Below, one piece after another: positions 26,151 through 40,329 of a stretch of 64,000 nt of DNA. The notes beneath the pieces were generated by a model. It did not search any database and was not told the DNA's origin. It worked only from the letters and a program-made list of their open reading frames with translations. The stretch comes from Prosopocoilus inquinatus (Eukaryota > Arthropoda > Insecta > Coleoptera > Lucanidae). Numbering within the stretch: the first letter of the stretch is position 1; the number at the start of each line of letters is the position of its first letter. The translations under genes and the position numbers were made by a program. Location of the stretch: NCBI GenBank assembly GCA_036172665.1, contig CM069877.1:25197001-25261000 (forward strand). Direction: 5' to 3'.

Positions 26151-28236
26151 GGATAGATTAGACACATCACAGGAACAGCGCTAATACGTGTTGTTTCGTT
26201 CAAAACTATTTCCAGCTTCTGCTGCGTTCGAAAACATCGTATCCCACATCAGAGTTACTGGAGTCCATCGTAACGTCAAATAACATGATAGATAAGTAAG
26301 GATCGATTAGATACATCACAGGAAAAACGCTAATATGTGTTGTTTCGTTCAAAACTATTTCCAGCTTCTGCTGCGTCCGAGAACTTCGTATCTCACATCA
26401 GAGTTACTAGGTTTCGTTGAAACGTCAAATAACATAGTAGGTAAGTAAGGATCGATTAGAAACATCACAGGAACAACGCCAATACGTGTTGTTTCGTTCA
26501 AAACTATTTTCAGCTTCTGCTGCGTCCGAACACTTCGTATCTCACATCAGCGTTACTGGAGTCCGTTGAAACGTCAAATAACATAGTAGATAAGTAAGGA
26601 TCGATTAGATACATCACAGAAACAACGCTAATACGTGTTATTTCGTTCAAAACTATTTCCAGCTTCTGCTGCGTCCGAACACTTCGTATCTCACATCAGA
26701 GTTACTGGAGTCCATCGTAACGTCAAATAACATGATAGATAAGTAAGGATCGATTAGATACAACACAGGAACAGCGCTAATACGTATTGTTTCGTTCAAT
26801 ACTATTTCCAGGTTCTGCTGCGTCCGAGAACATCGTATCTCACATCAGCGTTACTGGAGTCCGTTGAAACGTCAAATAACATAGTAGATAAGTAAGGATC
26901 GATTAGATACATCACAGGAACAACGCTAATACGTGTTGTTTCGTTCAAAACTATTTCCAGCTTCAGCTGCTTCCGAGAACTTTGTATCTCGCATCAGCGT
27001 TACTTTAGTCCGTTGAAACGTCAAATAACATGATAGATAAGTAACGATCGATTAGATACATCACAGGAACAACGCTAATACGTGTTGTTTCGTTCAAAAC
27101 TGTTTCCAGCTTCTGCTGCGTCCGAGAACTTCGTATCTTCCATCAGAGTTACTAGGTTTCGTTGAAACGTCAAATAACATAGTAGGTAAGTAAGGATCGA
27201 TTAGAAACATCACAGGAACAACGCCAATACGTGTTGTTTCGTTCAAAACTATTTTCAGCTTCTGCTGCGTCCGAACACTTCGTATCTCACATCAGCGTTA
27301 CTGGAGTCCGTTGAAACGTCAAATAACATAGTAGATAAGTAAGGATCGATTAGATACATCACAGGAACAAGGCTAATACGTGTTATTTCGTTCAAAACTA
27401 TTTCCAGCTCCCGCTGCGTCCGAGAACTTCGTATCTCACATCAAAGTTACTGGAGTCCATCGAAACGCCAAATAACATGATAGATGAGTAAGGATCGATT
27501 AGATACATCACAGGAACAACGCTAATGCGTGTTGTTTCGTTTAAAACTATTTCTAGTTTCAGCTGCGTCCGAGAACTTCATATCACACATCAAAGTTACT
27601 GGAGTCCATCGAAACGCCAAATAACATAGTAGATAAGTAAGGATCGATTAGATACATCACAGGAACAACGCTAATACGTGTTATTTCGTTCAAAACTATT
27701 TCCAGCTCCCGCTGCGTCCGAGAACTTCGTATCTCACATCAAAGTTACTGGAGTCCATCGAAACGCCAAATAACACGATAGATAAGTAAGGATCGATTAG
27801 ATACATCACAGGAACAACGCTAATACGTGTTATTTCGTTCAAAACTATTTCCAGCTCCCGCTGCGTCCGAGAACTTCGTATCTCACATCAGCGTTACTGG
27901 AGTCCATCGTAACGTCAAATAACATGACAGATAAGTAAGGATCGATTAGATACATCACAGGTACAATGCTAATACGTGTCGTTTCGTTCAAAACTATTTC
28001 CAGCTTCTGCTGAGTTCGAGAACTTCGTATCTCATATCAGAGTTACTGGAGTCCGTTGAAACGTCAAATAACATAGTAGATAAGTAAGGATCGATTAGAT
28101 ACATCACTGGAACAACGCTAATACCTGTTGTCTCGTTCAAAACTATTTCCAGCCCCTGTTGAGTCCGAGTACTTCGTATCTCACATCAGAGTTACTGGAG
28201 TCCATCATAACGTCAAATAACATGATAGATAAGTAA

Positions 28237-28380
28237 GGATCGATACATCACAGGAACAGCGCTAATACGTGTTGTTTCGTTCAATACTATTTCCAGCTTC
28301 TGCTGCGTCCGAGAACATCGTATCTCACATCAGCGTTACTGGAGTCCGTTGAAACGTCAAATAACATGGTAGATAAGTAA
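28237..28380. repeat. 144-bp monomer, copy 2
   Basis: This is the same 5-bp deletion with the same flanking monomer types, in the second half of Y HOR copy 1. Confidence 0.92.
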
Positions 28381-29870
28381 GGATAGATTAGACACATCAC
28401 AGGAACAGCGCTAATACGTGTTGTTTCGTTCAAAACTATTTCCAGCTTCTGCTGCGTCCGAAAACATCGTATCCCACATCAGAGTTACTGGAGTCCATCG
28501 TAACGTCAAATAACATGATAGATAAGTAAGGATCGATTAGATACATCACAGGAAAAACGCTAATATGTGTTGTTTCGTTCAAAACTATTTCCAGCTTCTG
28601 CTGCGTCCGAGATCTTCGTATCTCACATCAGAGTTACTAGGTTTCGTTGAAACGTCAAATAACATAGTAGGTAAGTAAGGATCGATTAGAAACATCACAG
28701 GAACAACGCCAATACGTGTTGTTTCGTTCAAAACTATTTTCAGCTTCTGCTGCGTCCGAACACTTCGTATCTCACATCAGCGTTACTGGAGTCCGTTGAA
28801 ACGTCAAGTAACATAGTAGATAAGTAAGGATCGATTAGATACATCACAGGAACAACGCTAATACGTGTTACTTCGTTCAAAACTATTTCCAGCTTCTGCT
28901 GCGTCCGAACACTTCGTATCTCACATCAGAGTTACTGGAGTCCATCGTAACGTCAAATAACATGATAGATAAGTAAGGATCGATTAGATACATCACAGGA
29001 ACAGCGCTAATACGTATTGTTTCGTTCAATACTATTTCCAGGTTCTGCTGCGTCCGAGAACATCGTATCTCACATCAGCGTTACTGGAGTCCGTTGAAAC
29101 GTCAAATAACATAGTAGATAAGTAAGGATCGATTAGATACATCACAGGAACAACGCTAATACGTGTTGTTTCGTTCAAAACTATTTCCAGCTTCAGCTGC
29201 TTCCGAGAACTTTGTATCTCGCATCAGCGTTACTTTAGTCCGTTGAAACGTCAAATAACATGATAGATAAGTAACGATCGATTAGACACATCACAGGAAC
29301 AGCGCTAATACATGTTGTTTCGTTCAAAACTATTTCCAGCTTCTGCTGCGTCCGAAAACATCGTATCCCACATCAGAGTTACTGGAGTCCATCGTAACGT
29401 CAAATAACATGATAGATAAGTAAGGATCGATTAGATACATCACAGGAACAACGCCAATACGTGTTGTTTCGTTCAAAACTATTTCCAGTTTCTGCTGCGT
29501 CCGAGAACTTCATATCTCACATCAGCGTTACTTGAGTGCGTTGAAACGTCAAATAATATAGTAGATAAGTAAGGATCGACTAGATACATTACAGGAATAA
29601 CGCTAATACGTGCTGTTTCGTTCAAAACTATTTCCAGCTTCTGCTGCGTCCGAGAACTTCGTATCTCATATCAGCGTTACTGGAGTCCGTTGAAACGTCA
29701 AATAACATAATAGATAAGTAAGGATCGATTAGATACATCACAGGAACAACGCTAATACGTGTTGTTTCGTTCAAAACTATTTCCAGCTTCTGCTGAGTCC
29801 GAGAACCTCGTATCTCACATCAGAGTTACTGGAGTCCATCATAACGTCAAATAATATGATAGATAAGTAA

Positions 29871-30014
29871 GGATCGATACATCACAGGAACAGCGCTAAT
29901 ACGTGTTGTTTCGTTCAATACTATTTCCAGCTTCTGCTGCGTCCGAGAACATCGTATCTCACATCAGCGTTACTGGAGTCCGTTGAAACGTCAAATAACA
30001 TGGTAGATAAGTAA
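29871..30014. repeat. 144-bp monomer, copy 3
   Basis: This is the same 5-bp deletion, 1634 bp (11 monomers minus 5) after copy 2 and before copy 4. Confidence 0.92.
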
Positions 30015-31504
30015 GGATAGATTAGACACATCACAGGAACAGCGCTAATACGTGTTGTTTCGTTCAAAACTATTTCCAGCTTCTGCTGCGTTCGAAAACA
30101 TCGTATCCCACATCAGAGTTACTGGAGTCCATCGTAACGTCAAATAACATGATAGATAAGTAAGGATCGATTAGATACATCACAGGAAAAACGCTAATAT
30201 GTGTTGTTTCGTTCAAAACTATTTCCAGCTTCTGCTGCGTCCGAGAACTTCGTATCTCACATCAGAGTTACTAGGTTTCGTTGAAACGTCAAATAACATA
30301 GTAGGTAAGTAAGGATCGATTAGAAACATCACAGGAACAACGCCAATACGTGTTGTTTCGTTCAAAACTATTTTCAGCTTCTGCTGCGTCCGAACACTTC
30401 GTATCTCACATCAGCGTTACTGGAGTCCGTTGAAACGTCAAATAACATAGTAGATAAGTAAGGATCGATTAGATACATCACAGAAACAACGCTAATACGT
30501 GTTATTTCGTTCAAAACTATTTCCAGCTTCTGCTGCGTCCGAACACTTCGTATCTCACATCAGAGTTACTGGAGTCCATCGTAACGTCAAATAACATGAT
30601 AGATAAGTAAGGATCGATTAGATACAACACAGGAACAGCGCTAATACGTATTGTTTCGTTCAATACTATTTCCAGGTTCTGCTGCGTCCGAGAACATCGT
30701 ATCTCACATCAGCGTTACTGGAGTCCGTTGAAACGTCAAATAACATAGTAGATAAGTAAGGATCGATTAGATACATCACTGGAACAACGCTAATACCTGT
30801 TATCTCGTTCAAAACTATTTCCAGCCCCTGTTGAGTTCGAGAACTTCGTATCTCACATCAGCGTTACTGGAGTCCGTTGAAACGTCAAATAACATAGTAG
30901 ATAAGTAAGGATCGATTAGATACATCACAGGAACAACGCTAATACGTGTTATTTCGTTCAAAACTATTTCCAGCTTCTGCTGCGTCCGAACACTTCGTAT
31001 CTCACATCAGAGTTACTGGAGCCCATCGTAACGTCAAATAACACGATAGATAAGTAAGGATCGATTAGATACATCACAGGAACAGCGCTAATACGTATTG
31101 TTTCGTTCAATACTATTTCCAGCTTCTGCTGCGTCCGAGAACATCGTATCTCACATCAGCGTTACTGGAGTCCGTTGAAACGTCAAATAACATAGTAGAT
31201 AAGTAAGGATCGATTAGATACATCACAGGAACAACGCTAATACGTGTTGTTTCGTTCAAAACTATTTCCAGCTTCAGCTGCTTCCGAGAACTTTGTATCT
31301 CACATCAGCGTTACTTTAGTCCGTTGAAACGTCAAATAACATGATACATAAGTAACAATCGATTAGATACATCACAGGAACAACGCTAATACGTGTTGTT
31401 TCGTTCAAAACTATTTCCAGCTTCTGCTGAGTCCGAGAACCTCGTATCTCACATCAGAGTTACTGGAGTCCATCATAACGTCAAATAATATGATAGATAA
31501 GTAA

Positions 31505-31648
31505 GGATCGATACATCACAGGAACAGCGCTAATACGTGTTGTTTCGTTCAATACTATTTCCAGCTTCTGCTGCGTCCGAGAACATCGTATCTCACATCA
31601 GCGTTACTGGAGTCCGTTGAAACGTCAAATAACATGGTAGATAAGTAA
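31505..31648. repeat. 144-bp monomer, copy 4
   Basis: This is the same 5-bp deletion, 5498 bp after copy 1, in Y HOR copy 2. Confidence 0.92.
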
Positions 31649-33734
31649 GGATAGATTAGACACATCACAGGAACAGCGCTAATACGTGTTGTTTCGTTCA
31701 AAACTATTTCCAGCTTCTGCTGCGTTCGAAAACATCGTATCCCACATCAGAGTTACTGGAGTCCATCGTAACGTCAAATAACATGATAGATAAGTAAGGA
31801 TCGATTAGATACATCACAGGAAAAACGCTAATATGTGTTGTTTCGTTCAAAACTATTTCCAGCTTCTGCTGCGTCCGAGAACTTCGTATCTCACATCAGA
31901 GTTACTAGGTTTCGTTGAAACGTCAAATAACATAGTAGGTAAGTAAGGATCGATTAGAAACATCACAGGAACAACGCCAATACGTGTTGTTTCGTTCAAA
32001 ACTATTTTCAGCTTCTGCTGCGTCCGAACACTTCGTATCTCACATCAGCGTTACTGGAGTCCGTTGAAACGTCAAATAACATAGTAGATAAGTAAGGATC
32101 GATTAGATACATCACAGAAACAACGCTAATACGTGTTATTTCGTTCAAAACTATTTCCAGCTTCTGCTGCGTCCGAACACTTCGTATCTCACATCAGAGT
32201 TACTGGAGTCCATCGTAACGTCAAATAACATGATAGATAAGTAAGGATCGATTAGATACAACACAGGAACAGCGCTAATACGTATTGTTTCGTTCAATAC
32301 TATTTCCAGGTTCTGCTGCGTCCGAGAACATCGTATCTCACATCAGCGTTACTGGAGTCCGTTGAAACGTCAAATAACATAGTAGATAAGTAAGGATCGA
32401 TTAGATACATCACAGGAACAACGCTAATACGTGTTGTTTCGTTCAAAACTATTTCCAGCTTCAGCTGCTTCCGAGAACTTTGTATCTCGCATCAGCGTTA
32501 CTTTAGTCCGTTGAAACGTCAAATAACATGATAGATAAGTAACGATCGATTAGATACATCACAGGAACAACGCTAATACGTGTTGTTTCGTTCAAAACTG
32601 TTTCCAGCTTCTGCTGCGTCCGAGAACTTCGTATCTTCCATCAGAGTTACTAGGTTTCGTTGAAACGTCAAATAACATAGTAGGTAAGTAAGGATCGATT
32701 AGAAACATCACAGGAACAACGCCAATACGTGTTGTTTCGTTCAAAACTATTTTCAGCTTCTGCTGCGTCCGAACACTTCGTATCTCACATCAGCGTTTCT
32801 GGAGTCCGTTGAAACGTCAAATAACATAGTAGATAAGTAAGGATCGATTAGATACATCACAGGAACAAGGCTAATACGTGTTATTTCGTTCAAAACTATT
32901 TCCAGCTCCCGCTGCGTCCGAGAACTTCGTATCTCACATCAAAGTTACTGGAGTCCATCGAAACGCCAAATAACATGATAGATGAGTAAGGATCGATTAG
33001 ATACATCACAGGAACAACGCTAATGCGTGTTGTTTCGTTTAAAACTATTTCTAGTTTCAGCTGCGTCCGAGAACTTCATATCACACATCAAAGTTACTGG
33101 AGTCCATCGAAACGCCAAATAACATAGTAGATAAGTAAGGATCGATTAGATACATCACAGGAACAACGCTAATACGTGTTATTTCGTTCAAAACTATTTC
33201 CAGCTCCCGCTGCGTCCGAGAACTTCGTATCTCACATCAAAGTTACTGGAGTCCATCGAAACGCCAAATAACACGATAGATAAGTAAGGATCGATTAGAT
33301 ACATCACAGGAACAACGCTAATACGTGTTATTTCGTTCAAAACTATTTCCAGCTCCCGCTGCGTCCGAGAACTTCGTATCTCACATCAGCGTTACTGGAG
33401 TCCATCGTAACGTCAAATAACATGACAGATAAGTAAGGATCGATTAGATACATCACAGGTACAATGCTAATACGTGTCGTTTCGTTCAAAACTATTTCCA
33501 GCTTCTGCTGAGTTCGAGAACTTCGTATCTCATATCAGAGTTACTGGAGTCCGTTGAAACGTCAAATAACATAGTAGATAAGTAAGGATCGATTAGATAC
33601 ATCACTGGAACAACGCTAATACCTGTTGTCTCGTTCAAAACTATTTCCAGCCCCTGTTGAGTCCGAGTACTTCGTATCTCACATCAGAGTTACTGGAGTC
33701 CATCATAACGTCAAATAACATGATAGATAAGTAA

Positions 33735-33878
33735 GGATCGATACATCACAGGAACAGCGCTAATACGTGTTGTTTCGTTCAATACTATTTCCAGCTTCTG
33801 CTGCGTCCGAGAACATCGTATCTCACATCAGCGTTACTGGAGTCCGTTGAAACGTCAAATAACATGGTAGATAAGTAA
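33735..33878. repeat. 144-bp monomer, copy 5
   Basis: This is the same 5-bp deletion, 5498 bp after copy 2. Confidence 0.92.
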
Positions 33879-34622
33879 GGATAGATTAGACACATCACAG
33901 GAACAGCGCTAATACGTGTTGTTTCGTTCAAAACTATTTCCAGCTTCTGCTGCGTCCGAAAACATCGTATCCCACATCAGAGTTACTGGAGTCCATCGTA
34001 ACGTCAAATAACATGATAGATAAGTAAGGATCGATTAGATACATCACAGGAAAAACGCTAATATGTGTTGTTTCGTTCAAAACTATTTCCAGCTTCTGCT
34101 GCGTCCGAGATCTTCGTATCTCACATCAGAGTTACTAGGTTTCGTTGAAACGTCAAATAACATAGTAGGTAAGTAAGGATCGATTAGAAACATCACAGGA
34201 ACAACGCCAATACGTGTTGTTTCGTTCAAAACTATTTTCAGCTTCTGCTGCGTCCGAACACTTCGTATCTCACATCAGCGTTACTGGAGTCCGTTGAAAC
34301 GTCAAGTAACATAGTAGATAAGTAAGGATCGATTAGATACATCACAGGAACAACGCTAATACGTGTTACTTCGTTCAAAACTATTTCCAGCTTCTGCTGC
34401 GTCCGAACACTTCGTATCTCACATCAGAGTTACTGGAGTCCATCGTAACGTCAAATAACATGATAGATAAGTAAGGATCGATTAGATACATCACAGGAAC
34501 AGCGCTAATACGTATTGTTTCGTTCAATACTATTTCCAGGTTCTGCTGCGTCCGAGAACATCGTATCTCACATCAGCGTTACTGGAGTCCGTTGAAACGT
34601 CAAATAACATAGTAGATAAGTA

Positions 34623-36341
34623 AGGATCGATTAGATACATCACAGGAACAACGCTAATACGTGTTGTTTCGTTCAAAACTATTTCCAGCTTCAGCTGCTT
34701 CCGAGAACTTTGTATCTCGCATCAGCGTTACTTTAGTCCGTTGAAACGTCAAATAACATGATAGATAAGTAACGATCGATTAGACACATCACAGGAACAG
34801 CGCTAATACATGTTGTTTCGTTCAAAACTATTTCCAGCTTCTGCTGCGTCCGAAAACATCGTATCCCACATCAGAGTTACTGGAGTCCATCGTAACGTCA
34901 AATAACATGATAGATAAGTAAGGATCGATTAGATACATCACAGGAACAACGCCAATACGTGTTGTTTCGTTCAAAACTATTTCCAGTTTCTGCTGCGTCC
35001 GAGAACTTCATATCTCACATCAGCGTTACTTGAGTGCGTTGAAACGTCAAATAATATAGTAGATAAGTAAGGATCGACTAGATACATTACAGGAATAACG
35101 CTAATACGTGCTGTTTCGTTCAAAACTATTTCCAGCTTCTGCTGCGTCCGAGAACTTCGTATCTCATATCAGCGTTACTGGAGTCCGTTGAAACGTCAAA
35201 TAACATAATAGATAAGTAAGGATCGATTAGATACATCACAGGAACAACGCTAATACGTGTTGTTTCGATCAAAACTATTTCCAGCTTCTGCTGAGTCCGA
35301 GAACTTCGTGTCTCACATCAGAGTTACTGGAGTCCGTTGAAACGCCAAATAACATGATAGATGAGTGAGGATCGATTAGATACATCACAGGAACAACGCT
35401 AATACGTGTTGTTTCGTTCAAAACTATTTCCAGCTTCTGCTGCGTCCGAAAACTATCTATCTCTCATCAGACATACCGGAGTCCATCCAAACGTCAAATA
35501 ACATGATAGATGAGTAAGGATCGATTAGATACATCACAGGAACAACGCTAATACGTGTTGTTTCGTTCAAAACTATTTCCAGCTTCAGCTGCTTCCGAGA
35601 ACTTTGTATCTCGCATCAGCGTTACTTTAGTCCGTTGAAACGTCAAATAACATGATAGATAAGTAACGATCGATTAGACACATCACAGGAACAGCGCTAA
35701 TACATGTTGTTTCGTTCAAAACTATTTCCAGCTTCTGCTGCGTCCGAAAACATCGTATCCCACATCAGAGTTACTGGAGTCCATCGTAACGTCAAATAAC
35801 ATGATAGATAAGTAAGGATCGATTAGATACATCACAGGAACAACGCCAATACGTGTTGTTTCGTTCAAAACTATTTCCAGTTTCTGCTGCGTCCGAGAAC
35901 TTCATATCTCACATCAGCGTTACTTGAGTGCGTTGAAACGTCAAATAATATAGTAGATAAGTAAGGATCGACTAGATACATTACAGGAATAACGCTAATA
36001 CGTGCTGTTTCGTTCAAAACTATTTCCAGCTTCTGCTGCGTCCGAGAACTTCGTATCTCATATCAGCGTTACTGGAGTCCGTTGAAACGTCAAATAACAT
36101 AATAGATAAGTAAGGATCGATTAGATACATCACAGGAACAACGCTAATACGTGTTGTTTCGATCAAAACTATTTCCAGCTTCTGCTGAGTCCGAGAACTT
36201 CGTGTCTCACATCAGAGTTACTGGAGTCCGTTGAAACGCCAAATAACATGATAGATGAGTGAGGATCGATTAGATACATCACAGGAACAACGCTAATACG
36301 TGTTGTTTCGTTCAAAACTATTTCCAGCTTCTGCTGCGTCC
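34623..36341. repeat. Six-monomer tandem duplication, period 894 bp
   Basis: Positions 34623-35447 recur at about 35517-36341. Landmarks are AGCTGCTTCCG (34693 and 35587) and TGTTTCGATC (35261 and 36155), both 894 apart, exactly six monomers. The first copy continues into the ATCTATCTCTC monomer near 35456. The second switches to an ordinary GAGAACTTCG monomer. The same six-monomer run appears once more at offset 9074 (about 43.7-44.6 kb). Confidence 0.88.
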
Positions 36342-37324
36342 GAGAACTTCGTATCTCACATCAGCGTTACTGGAGTCCGTTGAAACGTCAAATAACATAA
36401 TAGATAAGTAAGGATCGATTAGATACATCACAGGAACAACGCTAATACGTGTTGTGTCGTTCAAAACTATTTCCAGCTTCTGCTGAGTCCGAGAACTTCG
36501 TATCTCACATCAGAGTTACTGGAGTCCGTTGAAACGCCAAATAACATGATAGATGAGTAAGGATCGATTAGATACATCACAGGAACAACGCTAATGCGTG
36601 TTGTTTCATTTAAAACTATTTCCAGCTCCCGCTGCGTCCAAAAACTTCATATCTCACATCAGAGTTACTAGAGTCCATCGAAACGTCAAATAACATGATA
36701 GATAAGTAAGGATCGATTAGATACCGCACAGGAACAACGCTAATGCGTGTTGTTTCGTTTAAAACTATTTCCAGCTTCAGCTGCGTCCGAGAACTTCGTA
36801 TCTCACATCAAAGTTACTGAAGTCCATCGAAATGCCAAATAACATAGTAGATAAGTAAGGTTCGATTAGATACTTCACAGGAACAACGCTAATAGGTGAT
36901 GTTTCGTTCAAAACTATTTCCAGCTTCTGCTGCGTCCGAAAACTTCGTATCTCACATCGGAGTTACTGGAGTCCATCGTAACGTCATATAACATGATAGA
37001 TAAATAAGAATCGATTAGATAAATCACAGGAACAACTCTAATACGTGTTGTTTCGTTCAAAACTATTTCCAGCTTCTGCTGAGTTCGAGAACTTCGTATC
37101 TCATATCAGAGTTACTGGAGTCCGTTGAAACGTCAAATAACATAGTAGATGAGTAAGGATCGATTAGATACATCACAGGAACAACGCTAATACGTGTTAT
37201 TTCATTTAAAACTATTTCCAGCTTCAGCTGCGTCCGAGTACTTCGTATCTCACATCAAAGTTACTGGAGTCCATCGGAACGCCAAATAACATAGTAGATA
37301 AGTAAGGATCGATTAGATACATCA
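36342..37324. repeat. X-type patch inside domain Y
   Basis: About seven monomers run in the order GTTGTGTCG, AATGCG...CTCCCG, AATGCG...TTCAG, AATAGGTGATG, CAACTCTAATACG, GTTATTTCATTT. The same order occurs at about 44.6-45.6 kb at offset 8180, rising to 8329 because the later copy has one extra monomer. AATAGGTGATG near 36892 is a private change from AATAGGTGTTG. Confidence 0.8.
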
Positions 37325-40300
37325 CACGAACAACGCTAATACGTGTTGTTTCGTTCAAAACTATTTCCAGCTTCTGCTGAGTTCGAGAACATCGTATCTC
37401 ACATCAGAGTTACTGGAGTCCATCGTAACGTCAAATAACATGACAGATAAGTAAGGATCGATTAGATGCATCACAGGTACAATGCTAATACGTGTCGTTT
37501 CGTTCAAAACTATTTCCAGCTTCTGCTGACTTCGAGAACTTCGTATCTCATATCAGAGTTACTGGAGTCCGTTGAAACGTCAAATAACATAGTAGATAAG
37601 TAAGGATCGATTAGATACATCACTGGAACAACGCTAATACCTGTTATCTCGTTCAAAACTATTTCCAGCCCCTGTTGAGTTCGAGAACTTCGTATCTCAC
37701 ATCAGCGTTACTGGAGTTCGTTGAAACGTCAAATAACATAGTAGATAAGTAAGGATCGATTAGATACATCACAGGAACAACGCTAATACGTGTTATTTCG
37801 TTCAAAACTATTTCCAGCTTCTGCTGCGTCCGAACACTTCGTATCTCACATCAGAGTTACTTTAGCCCATCGTAACGTCAAATAACACGATAGATAAGTA
37901 AGGATCGATTAGATACATCACAGGAACAGCGCTAATACGTATTGTTTCGTTCAATACTATTTCCAGCTTCTGCTGCGTCCGAGAACATCGTATCTCACAT
38001 CAGCGTTACTGGAGTCCGTTGAAACGTCAAATAACATAGTAGATAAGTAAGGATCGATTAGATACATCACAGGAACAACGCTAATACGTGTTGTTTCGTT
38101 CAAAACTATTTCCAGCTTCAGCTGCTTCCGAGAACTTTGTATCTCACATCAGCGTTACTTTAGTCCGTTGAAACGTCAAATAACATGATACATAAGTAAC
38201 AATCGATTAGATACATCACAGGAACAACGCTAATACGTGTTGTTTCGTTCAAAACTATTTCCAGCTTCTGCTGAGTCCGAGAACCTCGTATCTCACATCA
38301 GAGTTACTGGAGTCCATCATAACGTCAAATAATATGATAGATAAGTAAGGATCGATACATCACAGGAACAGCGCTAATACGTGTTGTTTCGTTCAATACT
38401 ATTTCCAGCTTCTGCTGCGTCCGAGAACATCGTATCTCACATCAGCGTTACTGGAGTCCGTTGAAACGTCAAATAACATGGTAGATAAGTAAGGATAGAT
38501 TAGACACATCACAGGAACAGCGCTAATACGTGTTGTTTCGTTCAAAACTATTTCCAGCTTCTGCTGCGTTCGAAAACATCGTATCCCACATCAGAGTTAC
38601 TGGAGTCCATCGTAACGTCAAATAACATGATAGATAAGTAAGGATCGATTAGATACATCACAGGAAAAACGCTAATATGTGTTGTTTCGTTCAAAACTAT
38701 TTCCAGCTTCTGCTGCGTCCGAGAACTTCGTATCTCACATCAGAGTTACTAGGTTTCGTTGAAACGTCAAATAACATAGTAGGTAAGTAAGGATCGATTA
38801 GAAACATCACAGGAACAACGCCAATACGTGTTGTTTCGTTCAAAACTATTTTCAGCTTCTGCTGCGTCCGAACACTTCGTATCTCACATCAGCGTTACTG
38901 GAGTCCGTTGAAACGTCAAATAACATAGTAGATAAGTAAGGATCGATTAGATACATCACAGGAACAACGCTAATACGTGTTATTTCGTTCAAAACTATTT
39001 CCAGCTTCTGCTGCGTCCGAACACTTCGTATCTCACATCAGAGTTACTGGAGTCCATCGTAACGTCAAATAACATGATAGATAAGTAAGGATCGATTAGA
39101 TACATCACAGGAACAGCGCTAATACGTATTGTTTCGTTCAATACTATTTCCAGGTTCTGCTGCGTCCGAGAACATCGTATCTCACATCAGCGTTACTGGA
39201 GTCCGTTGAAACGTCAAATAACATAGTAGATAAGTAAGGATCGATTAGATACATCACAGGAACAACGCTAATACGTGTTGTTTCGTTCAAAACTATTTCC
39301 AGCTTCAGCTGCTTCCGAGAACTTTGTATCTCGCATCAGCGTTACTTTAGTCCGTTGAAACGTCAAATAACATGATAGATAAGTAACGATCGATTAGATA
39401 CATCACAGGAACAACGCTAATACGTGTTGTTTCGTTCAAAACTGTTTCCAGCTTCTGCTGCGTCCGAGAACTTCGTATCTTCCATCAGAGTTACTAGGTT
39501 TCGTTGAAACGTCAAATAACATAGTAGGTAAGTAAGGATCGATTAGAAACATCACAGGAACAACGCCAATACGTGTTGTTTCGTTCAAAACTATTTTCAG
39601 CTTCTGCTGCGTCCGAACACTTCGTATCTCACATCAGCGTTACTGGAGTCCGTTGAAACGTCAAATAACATAGTAGATAAGTAAGGATCGATTAGATACA
39701 TCACAGGAACAAGGCTAATACGTGTTATTTCGTTCAAAACTATTTCCAGCTCCCGCTGCGTCCGAGAACTTCGTATCTCACATCAAAGTTACTGGAGTCC
39801 ATCGAAACGCCAAATAACATGATAGATGAGTAAGGATCGATTAGATACATCACAGGAACAACGCTAATGCGTGTTGTTTCGTTTAAAACTATTTCTAGTT
39901 TCAGCTGCGTCCGAGAACTTCATATCACACATCAAAGTTACTGGAGTCCATCGAAACGCCAAATAACATAGTAGATAAGTAAGGATCGATTAGATACATC
40001 ACAGGAACAACGCTAATACGTGTTATTTCGTTCAAAACTATTTCCAGCTCCCGCTGCGTCCGAGAACTTCGTATCTCACATCAAAGTTACTGGAGTCCAT
40101 CGAAACGCCAAATAACATGATAGATGAGTAAGGATCGATTAGATACTTCACAGGAACAACGCTAATAGGTGCTGTTTCGTTCAAAACTATTTCCAGCTTC
40201 TGCTGCGTCCGAAAACTTCGTATCTCACATCGGAGTTACTGGAGTCCATCGTAACGTCAAGTAACATGATAGATAAATAAGGATCGATTAGATAAATCAC

Positions 40301-40329
40301 AGGAACAACTCTAATACGTGTTGTTTCGT
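37325..40329. repeat. Y module, parent-like copy of 56.2-59.2 kb
   Basis: The CACACGAAC monomer and the GACAGATAAG/GTACAATG pair are followed by the ACCTGTTATC monomer at 37633. Order then follows 30789 onward at offset 6844 (AACCTCG at 31439 versus 38283; AAGGCTAATACG at 32869 versus 39713). It recurs at offset 18,839 from about 56164. One 144-mer lies at 38349. Confidence 0.83.
38349..38492. repeat. 144-bp monomer, copy 6
   Basis: This is the same 5-bp deletion, 6844 bp after copy 4, in the Y module at 37.3 kb. Confidence 0.92.

Larger units (their letters stand above)
25215..30712. repeat. Y domain 37-monomer HOR, 5498 bp, copy 1
   Basis: The period of 5498 is 37 x 149 minus three 5-bp deletions, at 26007, 28237 and 29871. 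Landmarks repeat exactly: ACCTGTTATC monomer 25291 to 30789, ACCTGTTGTC monomer 28117 to 33615, AAGGCTAATACG monomer 27371 to 32869. Inside it, about 29805-30735 repeats about 25941-26871 (offset 3864), so the 37-mer itself arose from smaller units. Edges are approximate. Confidence 0.88.
30713..35288. repeat. Y domain 5498-bp HOR, copy 2 (partial)
   Basis: This copy matches copy 1 at offset 5498 for about 4.58 kb, including 144-mers at 31505 and 33735. It departs near 35268, where TTTCGATCAAAAC and GAACTTCGTG replace the GAACCTCG class. The third 5-bp deletion expected near 35369 is absent, since the copy has switched to X-type monomers. Confidence 0.87.
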
